Notes: generated by a model not told the origin, from the letters alone. Counted from the first letter of the stretch, positions 27,028 to 38,714 are shown. The stretch: DNA of 64,000 bases from Chromatiales bacterium (ex Bugula neritina AB1) (GCA_001730015.1 MDLA01000099.1:1-64000), one strand, 5' to 3'. Translations and numbers: made by a program.

Positions 27028-28317
27028 TCATCGATAGACAAGTTCAGGCAGGTATAGCGCAATTTGAGGAAACACCATCAGCAGAGTCAGTAACACCAGC
27101 ATCATCAATACAAATGGAATTGCACCATAAGCGACATCATTAAACGGACCGCCGTTGGTTCGTACCCCTTGCACCACATAAAGATTTACCCCGATCGGTG
27201 GCGTGATCAGTGCCGCTTCCATTAATACCGTAACAAGAATGCCGAACCACACCGGATCGTAGCCAAGGCCCTGAACAATTGGAAAGACAATAGGAACGGT
27301 AGTTAAAAGCATGGAAAGTGTTTCCATGAACATGCCCAGAATGAGATAAAAAACAATGATAATAATCATTGTTTCAGTAGCTGTCAGGCCCAGCGATTCT
27401 ATGGCATCGAGGATATCCTGTGTCACCCCCATAAAACCCAGTACAAAGTTCAGGAACACGGCAGCCATAATGATAATCATAATCATTGCCGTCGTTCGCA
27501 TGGTGCCCTCGAATGCCTCCTTGAGCATTTGCACCGATAACATGCGTCGCCAGGCGGCCAGTATCAGCGCGAACACAACGCCCACCGATGCCGCTTCTGT
27601 GGGCGTAGCAATGCCTGCGTATATAGAACCGACAACCACGCCAAATAACAGGATAGGAGGCACCAGATCCGGCAAGGTCCGGATGCGTTCTGCCCAGCTG
27701 GTTTCGGTTTTTACACCATCCCAGCCACGCCAGATCAGACACGAGATAACAATCACCAGCATAAACAAACCGGCCAGCAGTAACCCCGGAAATATTCCCG
27801 CCAGGTAGAGCTCCGGAACAGAGGTGTCGGTGATCAGTCCGTAGATTATCAGGTTAATAGAAGGCGGTATCAGTATGCCCAGGGTACCGCCTGCGGCAAG
27901 CGATCCTAGAAACAACCGTTGATTGTAACTGCGCTTTTCCATTTCAGGAACAGCGACGGTGCCAACGGTTGCCGCGGTGGCCACGCTGGAACCGCTGGAC
28001 GCGGCAAAGATCGCACACGAACCGATGTTGGCGTGCATGAGCCCGCCCGGTAACCACGACAACCACTGCACAACAGCATTGTACATGCGTTGCGCTATAC
28101 CGGCGCGCAGCATGATCTCACCCAGCAGAATAAACATTGGAATGGCTACAAGGACAAAATCTTTACTCTTATCCCAGACAAATTCACCAATTGCGCCCTT
28201 AAGCCGGCCAGCCATATAGAGATCGTCGAGGGTGAACGTCAGAATCCCGAGAACCGCGGCAACCGGAATACTGGCGACAACCAATACCAGTAATATCAGA
28301 ACGATTAAACCGGCCAT
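27028..28317 (-). CDS. dctM: TRAP transporter large permease DctM
   Basis: This 429-residue membrane protein has about 12 hydrophobic segments and the DctM pattern: IPVAAVLGI near the start, PMFILLGEIMLRAGIAQRMYNAV, SGSSVATAATVGTVAVPEM, GGTLGILIPPSINLIIYG and the late TPPIGVNLYVVQGV. It catalyses sodium-driven uptake of the solute delivered by DctP. Its ATG overlaps the dctQ stop (TGATG), so the two are translationally coupled. Confidence 0.95.
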   Translation of the reverse strand: MAGLIVLILLVLVVASIPVAAVLGILTFTLDDLYMAGRLKGAIGEFVWDKSKDFVLVAIPMFILLGEIMLRAGIAQRMYNAVVQWLSWLPGGLMHANIGSCAIFAASSGSSVATAATVGTVAVPEMEKRSYNQRLFLGSLAAGGTLGILIPPSINLIIYGLITDTSVPELYLAGIFPGLLLAGLFMLVIVISCLIWRGWDGVKTETSWAERIRTLPDLVPPILLFGVVVGSIYAGIATPTEAASVGVVFALILAAWRRMLSVQMLKEAFEGTMRTTAMIMIIIMAAVFLNFVLGFMGVTQDILDAIESLGLTATETMIIIIVFYLILGMFMETLSMLLTTVPIVFPIVQGLGYDPVWFGILVTVLMEAALITPPIGVNLYVVQGVRTNGGPFNDVAYGAIPFVLMMLVLLTLLMVFPQIALYLPELVYR

Positions 28318-28937
28318 CAGGGGGTTTTTCCCGGTTGTTCAGACAGTTTAATTGTGTTCACATCAAGGCCGTGGGTCTCCTGTACTATTTCTTCCTGCGC
28401 ACTCATGGCTCCGGCTACACGCCGCACTAGAGAATTATCACGTCTAACAAGTGCCACCAGGGTGTACAGCAAGACAAACGATAACGTAACAACAAATAGC
28501 GCCAGACCCAGAAACCACATCAGTTGCGGTATCCACAGCGGTGTTTGCAATGTCGTAGTAGACATTGAATTGCCAGTCCAGGATGTCCAGAACACATTAA
28601 ACGCCTTACGCATCAGATAAGACATGTAGTAAAGCAACAGCGCAATGCCGACCACGTCGAGAATCGACCGGGCAGATAAAGGTAGAAAATTATAGAGTAC
28701 GTCTATGCGCACATTAGACCGGTTCAGCAGACAGTAGGAATACGCCCAGGTGGTACTGGCCGCAAATACATAACCGGAGACTTCATCCGAACCACTCATG
28801 GTAATGCCGAAAAATTTTCGGCAGAACACATCGACGGTTACCATTACAGCAGACAGCAACAGCGCCAGCCCTGCAATCCACACCGCCCACAACGAGATAC
28901 GTTGCAGCGTGCGATGGATAGAGTCAAGAACTTTCAT
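28317..28937 (-). CDS. dctQ: TRAP transporter small permease DctQ
   Basis: This is the small four-helix TRAP membrane subunit. Hydrophobic segments are ISLWAVWIAGLALLLSAVMVTVDVFCR, YVFAASTTWAYSYC, ILDVVGIALLLYYMSYLM, and a long LMWFLGLALFVVTLSFVLLYTLVAL. The core FCRKFF-GITMSGSDEVSGY is the usual DctQ R-x2-F-G pattern. I start at the ATG at 28935-28937; the track start is an upstream TTG. It lies between dctP and dctM. The polar tail of about 40 residues is longer than usual. Confidence 0.92.
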   Translation of the reverse strand: MKVLDSIHRTLQRISLWAVWIAGLALLLSAVMVTVDVFCRKFFGITMSGSDEVSGYVFAASTTWAYSYCLLNRSNVRIDVLYNFLPLSARSILDVVGIALLLYYMSYLMRKAFNVFWTSWTGNSMSTTTLQTPLWIPQLMWFLGLALFVVTLSFVLLYTLVALVRRDNSLVRRVAGAMSAQEEIVQETHGLDVNTIKLSEQPGKTP

Positions 28938-28994
28938 AGCGCTGGCCAACTCGTGAAAAAGCTCGCGAAAAGAACCCCATCCATCGCCACACTG

Positions 28995-30062
28995 TTACTC
29001 AACCGGTGCTTGTACACCGAGTACTTTTCCAATGGAATCGTTCCACTCCATGGCACATTGCTTACCACAGCGCTTTGCCCAGCGCTTGAGAACAAAATCG
29101 TTCACTGCGACTTTAACCAGTTCTTTGTCTTCATCGTTTAATTCAACGGCAACCATGCCGCCTGGCTCACCTTTTTCACAAGGGCCGGTCGTATTGCAAA
29201 GCGCCGCTTCAGCATTCAATTTTTCAGTGCTTTCCCAGATTGCGTCCTCCACCTTTGCCGCTTCATCTGACATCAGTTGCTGTGTTTCCGGGGTAAGAGA
29301 ATCCCAGGTTTTCTGGTTCACGGCGAGAAAAGTTGCTGCAAAACCTATATTTACCCGGACATTATGTGTGACCACCTGATACCACTTCGCGTTGTATGCC
29401 GGCATGACGCCAGTCGCACCGCAATCAGCGACACCTTTTTGCAATGCTGGCACAACTTCCGCGAAAGGCAGTGTGACTGCACTGCCGCCCAGACCCTCAA
29501 TGAAATCACCAATTGAAGCTGAGTAGGTGCGCAATTTTCGTCCAGCCAGATCTTTCAGGTGCACATCGGTTGCATCGGCTGAACCGAAATTACAAAAAAA
29601 CTGCTGCTTCGGAAAGGTGTACAGCATCAGCATTTTTGCGTTGAATTTCTCTTTGAGCTCACGCTCAATCACGGGTTTATAGGCCGCCATCGCTTCACGA
29701 TATTTACCAAAATCCTGTATCACACCGGCCAGATCTATTCCCTCCAGAGCCGGTGCATCCTGAGCAGTATAGGAAGTGAGTGCGTGGACAGCATCAAAGG
29801 TACCCAGCTTAAGCAGCCGCATGGTCTCAAAGCCGGACATACCCACATTGGTGTAGTCCTTCATGTTGGCAGTGATCGCTCCTCCGGATAATTCCGAAAG
29901 CGTTTTGGTCCAGTAGGGATTTTCGTGCTGCTTGTAGTTCTCCAGACTGGCCCAGGTACCCACCACCTGCCATTCTTTTTTGGTGTAATCTGCTGCATGT
30001 GACAAGCCCGCCAGCGAACTCAGCAAGGCGGTGATGGCACCGACTGTTTTCAGTCTCTTCAT
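28995..30062 (-). CDS. dctP: TRAP transporter solute-binding protein DctP
   Basis: This periplasmic binding protein starts with a signal peptide (MKRLKTVGAITALLSSLAGLSHA). The mature part reads WQVVGTWASLENYKQHENPYW, MSGFETMRLLKLGTFDAVHA, the DctP signature DLAGRKLRTYSASIGDFIEGLGGSAVTLPFAEVVPALQKGVADCGATG, and a C-terminal helix bundle. The start at 30062 is supported by GGAGGAGA upstream; the track start is too early. Four Cys residues in the C-terminal part (ALCNTTGPCEKG, KRCGKQCAM) are unusual and may form disulfides. The ligand is unknown, but the hyuAB genes in the same operon suggest a cyclic amide or ketone. Confidence 0.93.
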   Translation of the reverse strand: MKRLKTVGAITALLSSLAGLSHAADYTKKEWQVVGTWASLENYKQHENPYWTKTLSELSGGAITANMKDYTNVGMSGFETMRLLKLGTFDAVHALTSYTAQDAPALEGIDLAGVIQDFGKYREAMAAYKPVIERELKEKFNAKMLMLYTFPKQQFFCNFGSADATDVHLKDLAGRKLRTYSASIGDFIEGLGGSAVTLPFAEVVPALQKGVADCGATGVMPAYNAKWYQVVTHNVRVNIGFAATFLAVNQKTWDSLTPETQQLMSDEAAKVEDAIWESTEKLNAEAALCNTTGPCEKGEPGGMVAVELNDEDKELVKVAVNDFVLKRWAKRCGKQCAMEWNDSIGKVLGVQAPVE

Positions 30063-30144
30063 TGTACTTTCTCCTCCGGTTAGGGGCTTTATAATCGCAT
30101 AAATTGGAAACAATGACTAATAGCCAGGCCCGGGTTATTCTTCG

Positions 30145-30933
30145 CTACGCTGTAAACGCTTCAAGGTGGCCATCCACATTCATGACCTGCCCGGTGACTT
30201 TCCCGGCCGATGGAGAACTAAGAAACAACGCCATATCTGCGATATCTTCACCTTTTATCAGCTCCCGCATAGAGCAGGCGCGGCGGTAACTATCGAGTAT
30301 TTCTTCTTTGTCTCTTCCTGTTTGCTTAGCCTCGTCAGCAACAACGCGCAGCATGCGATCACCTTCAACAGTGCCGGGGCAAATAACGTTGGCCCGTACT
30401 CCACTTTCACCAAGCTCCATAGCTATACTTTTTGTCAGGCCGATAACAGCCCACTTGGCAGAGGAATACGCCGATCGCATTGGATAGCCATGCCAGCCTG
30501 CGGTAGAAGACATATTGACAATTGAAGGACTGGCCCCCGATTCAGCGCTGCGGCAAAGCATGGGAACAGCGCGGCGACAGCACAGAAAAGTGGCGTCCAG
30601 ATTTACCTCGATACAGCGACGCCATTCTGGCAGCTCTATTTTCTCGACAGACGCGGTCGGCCCTTTAATGCCAGCGCAGTTGATTAATGTATCGAGACCG
30701 CCAGCCCGCTGTTGCTGAGCCTCAAATACGGAGTCAACCATTGCTTCATCCGAGACATCTGCACAACTAACAGACACGTCGGGATGGTCTTGCTGCATGG
30801 CATCAATAGCAGCGCGGTCTATATCGACAATATGGACATTGGCTTTTTCACGGATAAACGCTTCGGCAATACATCGGCCAATACCACTGGCGCCCGCCGT
30901 AACAATTACACGACGGGATAGGAACAAAGTCAT
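30145..30933 (-). CDS. Short-chain dehydrogenase/reductase
   Basis: This 262-residue classical SDR has the NAD(P) motif TAGASGIGR near residues 12-20, with an Ala where Gly is usual at the start. It also has NCAG, the catalytic Ser in NMSST, Y-x3-K in SAYSSAKWA, and a C-terminal VTGQVMNVDGHLEA. The VDIDRAA after the second strand has an acidic residue and suggests NAD preference. It oxidises or reduces an alcohol/ketone in the pathway of the TRAP-Hyu operon, of which it is the second gene. Confidence 0.93.
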   Translation of the reverse strand: MTLFLSRRVIVTAGASGIGRCIAEAFIREKANVHIVDIDRAAIDAMQQDHPDVSVSCADVSDEAMVDSVFEAQQQRAGGLDTLINCAGIKGPTASVEKIELPEWRRCIEVNLDATFLCCRRAVPMLCRSAESGASPSIVNMSSTAGWHGYPMRSAYSSAKWAVIGLTKSIAMELGESGVRANVICPGTVEGDRMLRVVADEAKQTGRDKEEILDSYRRACSMRELIKGEDIADMALFLSSPSAGKVTGQVMNVDGHLEAFTA

Positions 30934-31028
30934 TTTATAGTGCGGCCATGTATTATTTATTCAGTTGTCCGGCTAAATTTAAGCGTATTGCACCGCAAGA
31001 CACAGTCACTCAGGCAAACCTGTCTCAG

Positions 31029-31940
31029 TTATTCTGGCCTTGCTGACGCCGCAACGCGGAGCACGGCATCCTGGTAGTTTCCACTCCCTTCATCTTTCTT
31101 ACTGAAAATGCCACGCTCACGCACCCATTGCTGAGTCGCCTCATACAGGCTTTCTGAATAAGGCTCAAAGACCAGTCGCTCTCCCGGGCCGAAACGCCTC
31201 ACATCGACCAGTGCAGCATGGCGCTCGGGCAGTTCTTCAAGATAATAATGCACGTAGTTCTGGTGCATTGTATCGATGTCGGTTTGAGCCAGACGCAACG
31301 CTTCGTAATAACGCGATACCTGGTCTTCAGTTACGCCTTCAGGCACCATCGCCGCAATCATGAAGGTGCAATCAAGTATTTTTCGATAGCCCAGCTGCTC
31401 AAGCATATAGAGCTGCGGGCCGAACACAGTCACTGCAGATGCCTGCCCACTCAGTATTTGATCGACGCGGTCGGCTGGCGTGCCGCCGAATACCAGCTTG
31501 ATCTGGCTTTCATCGAGGAACGGCTCCAGTGCCTGTATTGTTGTGTAATGACTGCCTGACTGATAACCGACATGGATTTCCGTATCGGCAAGCTCTTCAG
31601 GTTTAGTCACTTTCGAATCGGCAGGGACTAAAATAGCAGAAGGAGAGACAGAGTAGCACTCCCCCCAGAGTTTTCCGTGACTCGCCGATGCCGCCATGTT
31701 TACCGTCCAGTGGCAGGCACAGCTGATAGACGCATCACGACCCGCTTCATAAGTCTGATAGGCTCCTTGCTTATTCGACAATTGCCCGGCTTCAGCTACA
31801 AATTCAGGCGCTTGCCGGGTTAGCAGGTTATGAGCTCGCAATTCGTAGTTCTCAAGGCCCGCAGTCGCGAAATAACCTTTCTCATGCGCAACCCACTCTT
31901 GCAGTCGTCCGTGTGGATTAATCACAAACTGATCCATCAT
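31029..31940 (-). CDS. NMT1/THI5-like substrate-binding-fold protein without signal peptide
   Basis: This 303-304-residue protein has the fold pattern of ABC-type nitrate/sulfonate/thiamine-precursor binding proteins: QEWVAHEKGYFATAGLENYEL at the start, then PADSKVTKPEELADTEIHVGYQSGSHYTTIQAL, and LVFGGTPADRVDQILSGQASAVTVFGP. It differs in starting directly at MMDQFVINPHGRL with no signal peptide, and no ABC permease or ATPase gene is near. AAAGGG precedes the paired ATGs (31940 and 31937); the track start is an upstream TTG. Such cytoplasmic members may be enzymes or sensors rather than transporters. It is the first gene of the operon that continues into SDR-TRAP-Hyu. Confidence 0.75.
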   Translation of the reverse strand: MMDQFVINPHGRLQEWVAHEKGYFATAGLENYELRAHNLLTRQAPEFVAEAGQLSNKQGAYQTYEAGRDASISCACHWTVNMAASASHGKLWGECYSVSPSAILVPADSKVTKPEELADTEIHVGYQSGSHYTTIQALEPFLDESQIKLVFGGTPADRVDQILSGQASAVTVFGPQLYMLEQLGYRKILDCTFMIAAMVPEGVTEDQVSRYYEALRLAQTDIDTMHQNYVHYYLEELPERHAALVDVRRFGPGERLVFEPYSESLYEATQQWVRERGIFSKKDEGSGNYQDAVLRVAASARPE

Positions 31941-32243
31941 TTTACCCTTTGCGCCTTTTTTCCGAGTAACTACAGTATACCGAGATCGCTGATTGTTCAA
32001 CTAACACAGCATCGGACCGCAATCTCAAGACCCGCCGCGGATTAATAAACACCTGGTCACACATGTTTCGCAAAGAATAGAAGCACACGACCTTACTCTA
32101 ACCAGACCCACCGCACAGGATAAAAACAAACAGCGTGCAAATAGTGGCCGGCAAAAGGAATTGCACAATATTTGCAGCCGCACGTACGGTAACGACGCAG
32201 CTCCTGAGCCGCTAAAGCCGCAAATAGATATCTGAGAAGCGCC
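31941..32243. promoter_or_regulatory. Divergent promoter region
   Basis: About 300 bp separate the start of the TRAP-Hyu operon (-) from the giant glycoside hydrolase (+). It should contain both promoters. No clear operator or hairpin was recognised. Confidence 0.4.
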
Positions 32244-35200
32244 TTGAAATTAAGAGTATTACTCGCAAGCATCGCGATGTTTTTTAACTCCATGGCGATT
32301 GCTGCCCCGGACTGGCTGCGCGATGGTCGAATAGGCGGCACCAGTATTAGCAGCAGCATGAATCAGAGCGAACTCATCGCACTGATTGATCAGCGGGCCA
32401 GCGAAAACGTCTCCGTTCTGGAGCTGGACAGCAGACTATCAGAGTACCTGACCGACGCTGAATTCGACGTCGAAGTGGCATTTATTGATCGCGCCGCTGA
32501 ACTCGCACACGAACGCGGGTTAAAAGCAGTTATCTATTACCCCGGCCTTGAGGTACTGACCCAGAACGGTGTCAATCTGGCATCGACAATGTACAAAGAT
32601 CACCCGGAGTGGATACAGAAAGGGATCGGCGGGGCACCAAATGTATTTTACGGGAACCAGGAAGTTTGGGTAGATCCCAATGCGGAAAGCGCATGGCTTT
32701 CGCCAAATACAGGTTACCTCGACTACTTTCTAGAACGAATAGCGAAGCTCGCCGCGACAGACGTTGACGGTGTTTGGGTTGATGTTCCGATCTACCTGGA
32801 AACCGGTGCCGGCTGGGCGGGAGCTGAACCTGAAGCCGCTGCAGATTTTACTGCCTGGACCATTGCCGAAGGGCTTAACCCTCCCAATGGCTATACGGTT
32901 CCCTCCAGTGCGGATTTCAACAGCCCGGCATTTCGTTCCTGGGTTTAAATGGCGCCATGTAAATCTGGCAAATTTCATCGAATCTGTTCGTACCACCGCT
33001 ACATCGATTAACCCTGACTTCGCGGTTATTGTTGAAAACTTCCCGATGGATTATATGGACGCCACCAAAGCCGGCCTGGACGCGACGGCTTTTGCATCAT
33101 CAGAAAATCTGGTACACGTGTGGGAAACAGACAGTGTCTCCAACACCAGGGCAATGTCGTGGTCAACCCCGGAAGATTTTCGCAATAAAATTGCCATGCT
33201 CAAGTGGGGAAAAGGCATTTCGCGTGACAATGCTTCATTAAGCTTTTCCTATGGCTACCAACCTCTGGACGCCGGTTTGTCTATGGCCGCTACAGTTGCC
33301 ACCAACAACGTTCCGTTTGAGGCCAAAACACCCGACATGATTCTAACAGTGGATGAGGCCTTTCGCACTAACTGGTTCGGCTACGTCAAGGATCACACCG
33401 AAGCCCTGCTAAGCACGCCACGCACGCCTAATGTTGGTATCTGGTACAGCGCACCCACCCGTGACTTCCAGGATTTCCCCACAGGCGGCGAATACGGCAT
33501 GTTTGCGAATACCGTTGCACCGACGACCGACCCGGACTGGTGGTCAACAGATAGCAGAGACAGCGTTGTCAGCAAGCCTCACCTCGGCGGTTACCGCGGC
33601 TTATCCGGTGCCCTGATTAACATGAACATTCCCTATAAGGTAGTTGCTGATCCAGGTGATCCAGCAACACAGATAAACGGGCTAGATATACTATTGCTGC
33701 CTAGCGTGTCTGCAATTTCCGATGCCAGCGCCGAAATTATCAGGCAATACATTGATGATGGCGGGGTGGTTCTGGCAACCGGCATTACCCCGGGCTCTAT
33801 GGACGAATTCGGAAACCCCAGAGCAAGCAATGTTTTCGCCGACCTGTTTAATTTTAATGGCGTGTCGGACCGAAGGGTTAATACTCTCGGCAGCGGCCTT
33901 GCCATCTACCGACCGGATATAATCGGTACCACTCTGTTCGGAGACGTCGGTGATCAGGTAATCGCAGATACTGCCTTTTCTGAATTAGAGCAGCTGGTCC
34001 GTATTCATGCCGATGAAGTGGTATCACTCGAAAACGGAGAAAATGTTTTTCTCGACTACGCGGCGAAGGATTCCACACTGCATCACTTGTATCTTGTTAA
34101 CTACAGCGGCCTGCAGCAACCCGTTGTCCCGGCCCCTAAAACAGTGACTGTACACTTTCGCCCGCCCTCTGGAAACCGCCTGTTGACTGCAGAAGTTTCG
34201 TCACCAGACAGCAACGGACAAAACGGTTTTTCCGAAGTTATAGATGAAGGCCACGGAGTTTATCGGTTTGATGTCACGATCGATCAATTCTCCCTGATTA
34301 ACCTGACGCTTGAGCCATTGACTCAGCCCGAGCCGCAACCTTTTGAGGGGCCGGTATTCGCAGATCCGGCACATCAGGAAGCAGCAGAATCAGGGCTGGC
34401 GTTTGTACTCGATTCCATGCGAAATGCATCATTGCCGGAACCGTACAACTTCGGTGTTCACACCAACCTGCTCGATAATACAGACGCAACCGATGTCTAT
34501 ACCAACGGCCATCACGTAACAGCAGAGCACATGGGGCTACTGTTACGAACATCTGCCTGCATGAAAAACGAGACCGCTTTTGATGAAGCGTTCCGCTATG
34601 TGAGTGAAGCGATGTTCTCACCGCTCTATCATGTTCCGAACTGGTCAATCGACAAAAACGCCCAGCGGCCATTTATAGAGTTCAATGACGACCACGAGCT
34701 TTGGCTGAATGCAAACGCACCACTGGATGACATGCGTGTGATCCGGGGCTTAATGGATGGCTATGAAAAACTCGGAAGACAGGACGCCGAAGTACTCGCC
34801 AATACCATGCTGGAAGGCGTCTATTGGACTACTGTCACCGATCGGAAAAAATCGAGTACCCTGTCTTTTCCGGATTATCCGGGCGGGCTACTCGGATTCG
34901 CCTGGGATTGGTCTGAAGTCAGTGACAGCGCTCTAACACCACCATCAGTTGCCACCGGCCAGGGCTTCCTGACGCAGGATCTAATCCCTGTAGATTATCA
35001 GGACCTCGCCACAATCGGCCACGCCGCAGAGCGTGATCATCGCTGGCGCTCCGTACTAAATTCTACTACACAGTTGCTGCTCGATTCCGAAATCAGCCAG
35101 TCCGGTCTTTTCTATAACGGTCTGGAGCAAACAGGTGCGTTTACCGGCGACTTCGAGTACCAGGGTGAAATCCAGGGCCAGCATTTAAAAACAATTCAGG

Positions 35201-38200
35201 TACTTTGGACTGCCATTCATCTGGCTCGCGTTTCAAAGTTCGACGTAACCCTTTTAAATGACACCATGCGGGCACAGGCTCTAGACGCTGCAACTCGCAG
35301 CCTGCAGTTTTTCAAAACGTTTTACAGTACAAACACCCGTGTTCCCGAATACCTGAAATTTGATGGTAGTGATGTTGACGATTGCGTAAATAACCAGCCG
35401 GCAGACTGCCTGGTCCGTGGTGAAACCAATCTGTTTTCAGGCGAAGCCCGAATTTACGCACAAATTTCACGGCTGGCCAAACTACTCGATGACGATACTT
35501 TTGCCAATTCTATAATCGATGAAAAAATCATAACCGATCGCATTAGCAATACCACCGATCCACTATACGGATTGATTGGAAAATCGACCACCGGCACTGG
35601 CGATGCAGAAGCCTGGAATATTCTGGAATCGGTTTTCTCGCTGTGCCTGAACTCGTCTCCGGATAATACAACCCCGCCAACCAACGGTAACAACAGTGTT
35701 CCTGTGGCGGTCGATGATTCAGTGCAAACTAAGGAAGCAACCCCGTTAGTACTCACAGCAAGCCAGCTACTGGCGAATGACACTGACCCGGATAGCGATA
35801 CCCTTTCTGTGGTTTCACTAGCCAGTCGTGGCAGCAACGGCGGTAGGATAATTCGAACCGGCACCACCACCTGGCAATACTTACCGGCCAACGGCTTCAG
35901 TGGTGCGGAATCGCTCGCTTACACTATCAGTGATGGCAATGGCGGGGTATCACACGCAAGCATCAACGCTACCGTTATTGCTATACCCGTAGCAACTTTC
36001 CTTGCTTCCGATATAACCGTGACCAGCGGTACTTTCGATTTTGGTACACTGCAAAGTCTAACCACTGACGACACAGACACCTACGATATCAATTCGACAA
36101 CCACAACAACGGGTACAGAAGTCACCTGGATTGCAAAGCAAACTGCTACTGAACCGGAAAAAGCCACACGATTACAGCTTACCTATTCAGGGCATTACTC
36201 GCAACCCGATGTCACCCAGACAACGTCACTCTACAATTACGCTACCAGTGTCTGGGTTGAATACGACAGCCGTATTGTCGGCGATGAAGTGGATTCAATC
36301 GTTGCACTGGATGTCACGAGCAATGCCCGCGATTTCATCGACAGCAACGGTGAAATGCAAGTTCGCATTCGCGGTGTACGCGCCAGTGGCAATTTTGCGG
36401 TATGGGCCAACTCACTGCAATGGAAAATCTCCTACGAAATCGAGGGATCTAATTCTGCACCGGTAGTCACTAACCAGGCTATTACTACTCGATCCAACAC
36501 GCCGGTTGTAGTCAGTCTGGGCGGATCAGATGCAGATGGAGACAATATTACTCTAGCAGTGGTACGAAGTCCGGCATCCGGTAGTTTATCGGGCACTATT
36601 CCAGATTTAACATACACCCCCAACAACGGGTTTACCGGAGCAGACAGTTTTACCTTCAGCGCAAATGACGGCCAGCTCGACAGTGCAGAAGCGACGGTCG
36701 CAATTACGATTACGGATGGTAACACCAGACCTGTCGTGACCAACGCGAGCTACCGGATTATACAGAACAGCGTTATCGAGATAACCTTGTCAGGCAGCGA
36801 CGCAGACACAGATGCATTGACCTATACAATTGTCAATGCGCCAACAAACGGTACGCTGTCCGGACTGCCACCGGCGATCACCTACACACCTGCGCTGGAC
36901 TTCACCGGTGACGACAGCTTTACCTTCAAAGCGAATGACGGCACCATCGACAGCGAAAACGCAACAGTCCTGATCACCACCGCGCCGACTCCCCCTGACG
37001 GCAGTATCAGCAATACCGGCAATGCACTGACGCTGGACGGCGATCTCACCGATTGGAGGAATTACACTTCATTTGGATCCGATCCCGACGATGTAAGCGG
37101 TACCGGGAATCCGCTCGACTGGCTGGAAGCCTGGCTCGCGCACGACTCAAGCCAGTTTTTTCTCGCTTACCGCAACGACGGCGATGTTTCTATCAGCTGG
37201 GGACAAACCCTCTATATCGACACGGACGGCAATCCCGCAACCGGGTACCAGCAAGGCTTACCGATCGGTGCAGATTATGTCATTCAGGGTCAGTTTATTT
37301 ACCGCTATGCCGGAGCTTCCGACGGCAGTACCTGGCTGTGGACATACATAGCCGAAATGACTGGAGCTTCTTCCGGCGGGCAATTTGAATATCGCTTTGA
37401 TAAATCAGCTCTTGGTAACCCGGCCGCGCTTCAAATTGCATTTGTCGGGTCTAATGAGGCCTACAATGGAGGCACCATAGAAGATACTTACCCCGATGGT
37501 GTTTACAATTCATCCAGTACCAGGCGATTTTTCAGCTACTCTGCACTCAGGCTGGCTAATTCGCCACCAATATCCAGCAATCAGACCACTTCAGTTATAG
37601 AAGGTCAGACAGTAGAGATTCAATTAACTGCGACAGACGCTGATTCCGACCCGGTTACCTATAGTATTATCGACCAGCCGGCTAACGGAACTCTGCAGGG
37701 TACACCACCAACACTGGCCTATACCCCTGACACCAGCTTCACTGGCCCGGATTCCTTTACTTTCCGCGCCACTGATGGCACAGCCAGCAGCGGCCTTGCA
37801 ACTGTCAGTATTATTGTGAGGTCAGCAGCGGTATCGGCTATTCCCTCTAATCCGGTAACGACCATTACACTCGATGGAAATTTACAGGAATGGGCAACAC
37901 TGCAATCATTCGATGATGATCCCGCCGATATCACCGGCAATGATAATCCCGTCGATTACCTGAGCGCCACCATGGCGCACGACCCCAGTAATTTTTATAT
38001 CGCCTACACCAACGACGGTGGCAATCTGTCAACGATGCCGGACTGGGGTTTTAATGTTTATATCGATAGCGACAATAGTACTGCAACAGGCTATAAAATC
38101 AGCAACTCACTTGGTGCAGATTACCTGCAACAGGGTGCATCACTGTACCAATATACTGGCACGGGAACTAGCTGGAGCTGGGCTGATACCGGTTTGGCAC

Positions 38201-38604
38201 AGCGCGCAACAGCTGCTTCATCAGCAGAAGTGGCAATATCACGATCCGCAATGAACAACCCCGAAACACTGAGTATTGCAATCATTGGTGACAACCTGTC
38301 ACTTGGCGGCGGTGTAGAAGATTACTACCCTGACGGCATTTATAATACCACCAGCACAGTACGATTTTTCAACTACACAACCGACGGAATGCCAAGCAGC
38401 CCCGCAACAATTGCTCCCGCATTCGGTGCAAACGCCAGCCCCGAATCGGGCCGTATAGAATTCCTGAGTAATGCCAGGCAGCCATCCCGGCACGCTGACA
38501 ATCAGATTGTTTCAGTAGGCGGCGGCAGTGCCGGCTTAACGCTTATGGCATTGTGGCTTATGGCCCTGCTCGTAAACAGAAGGCTTGCTGCCAGGCGGCG
38601 CTAG
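32244..38604 (+). pseudogene. Giant secreted glycoside hydrolase with GlyGly-CTERM tail, frameshifted
   Basis: Two overlapping ORFs form one reading frame of about 2119 codons if one base is removed from TTT at 32944-32946. Frame one ends in FRSWV then TAA, and frame two resumes KWRHVNLANF in the same domain. Order of parts in the joined protein: signal peptide (residues 1-20); a TIM-barrel hydrolase domain (MYKDHPEWIQ, DGVWVDVPIYL) continuing past the shift; a GATase-like/beta-galactosidase-trimerisation-like fold (LDILLLPSVSAISDASAEIIRQYIDDGGVV, near 480); an alpha/alpha-barrel-like domain (about 700-1135); a cadherin-like or VCBS Ig domain; a beta-sandwich; two more Ig repeats; a DOMON/CBM9-like module (TLDGDLTDW); another Ig repeat; a second DOMON/CBM9-like module; and a C-terminal GGGSAG, hydrophobic helix and RRR sorting tail. 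The target is probably a marine polysaccharide. Confidence 0.75.
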
Positions 38605-38714
38605 CATTTGCCAGCTCACTAATATATACGGCTGATTCATCGTAATTCGCCGGTCTTCAGGGAAAACACGTTCGATGAAATTCAGGTAACAGCCAGCCCG
38701 AATTCAGAGCTGGA

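Noticed and set aside
30104-30289. Short plus-strand ORFs over the SDR and dctP genes
   Set aside because: Shadows of well-supported minus-strand genes.
32930-32950. Programmed +1 frameshift like prfB (GTT TAA)
   Set aside because: The codon pair resembles the prfB slip site, but no Shine-Dalgarno-like stimulator lies upstream. A one-base sequencing or mutational insertion is simpler.
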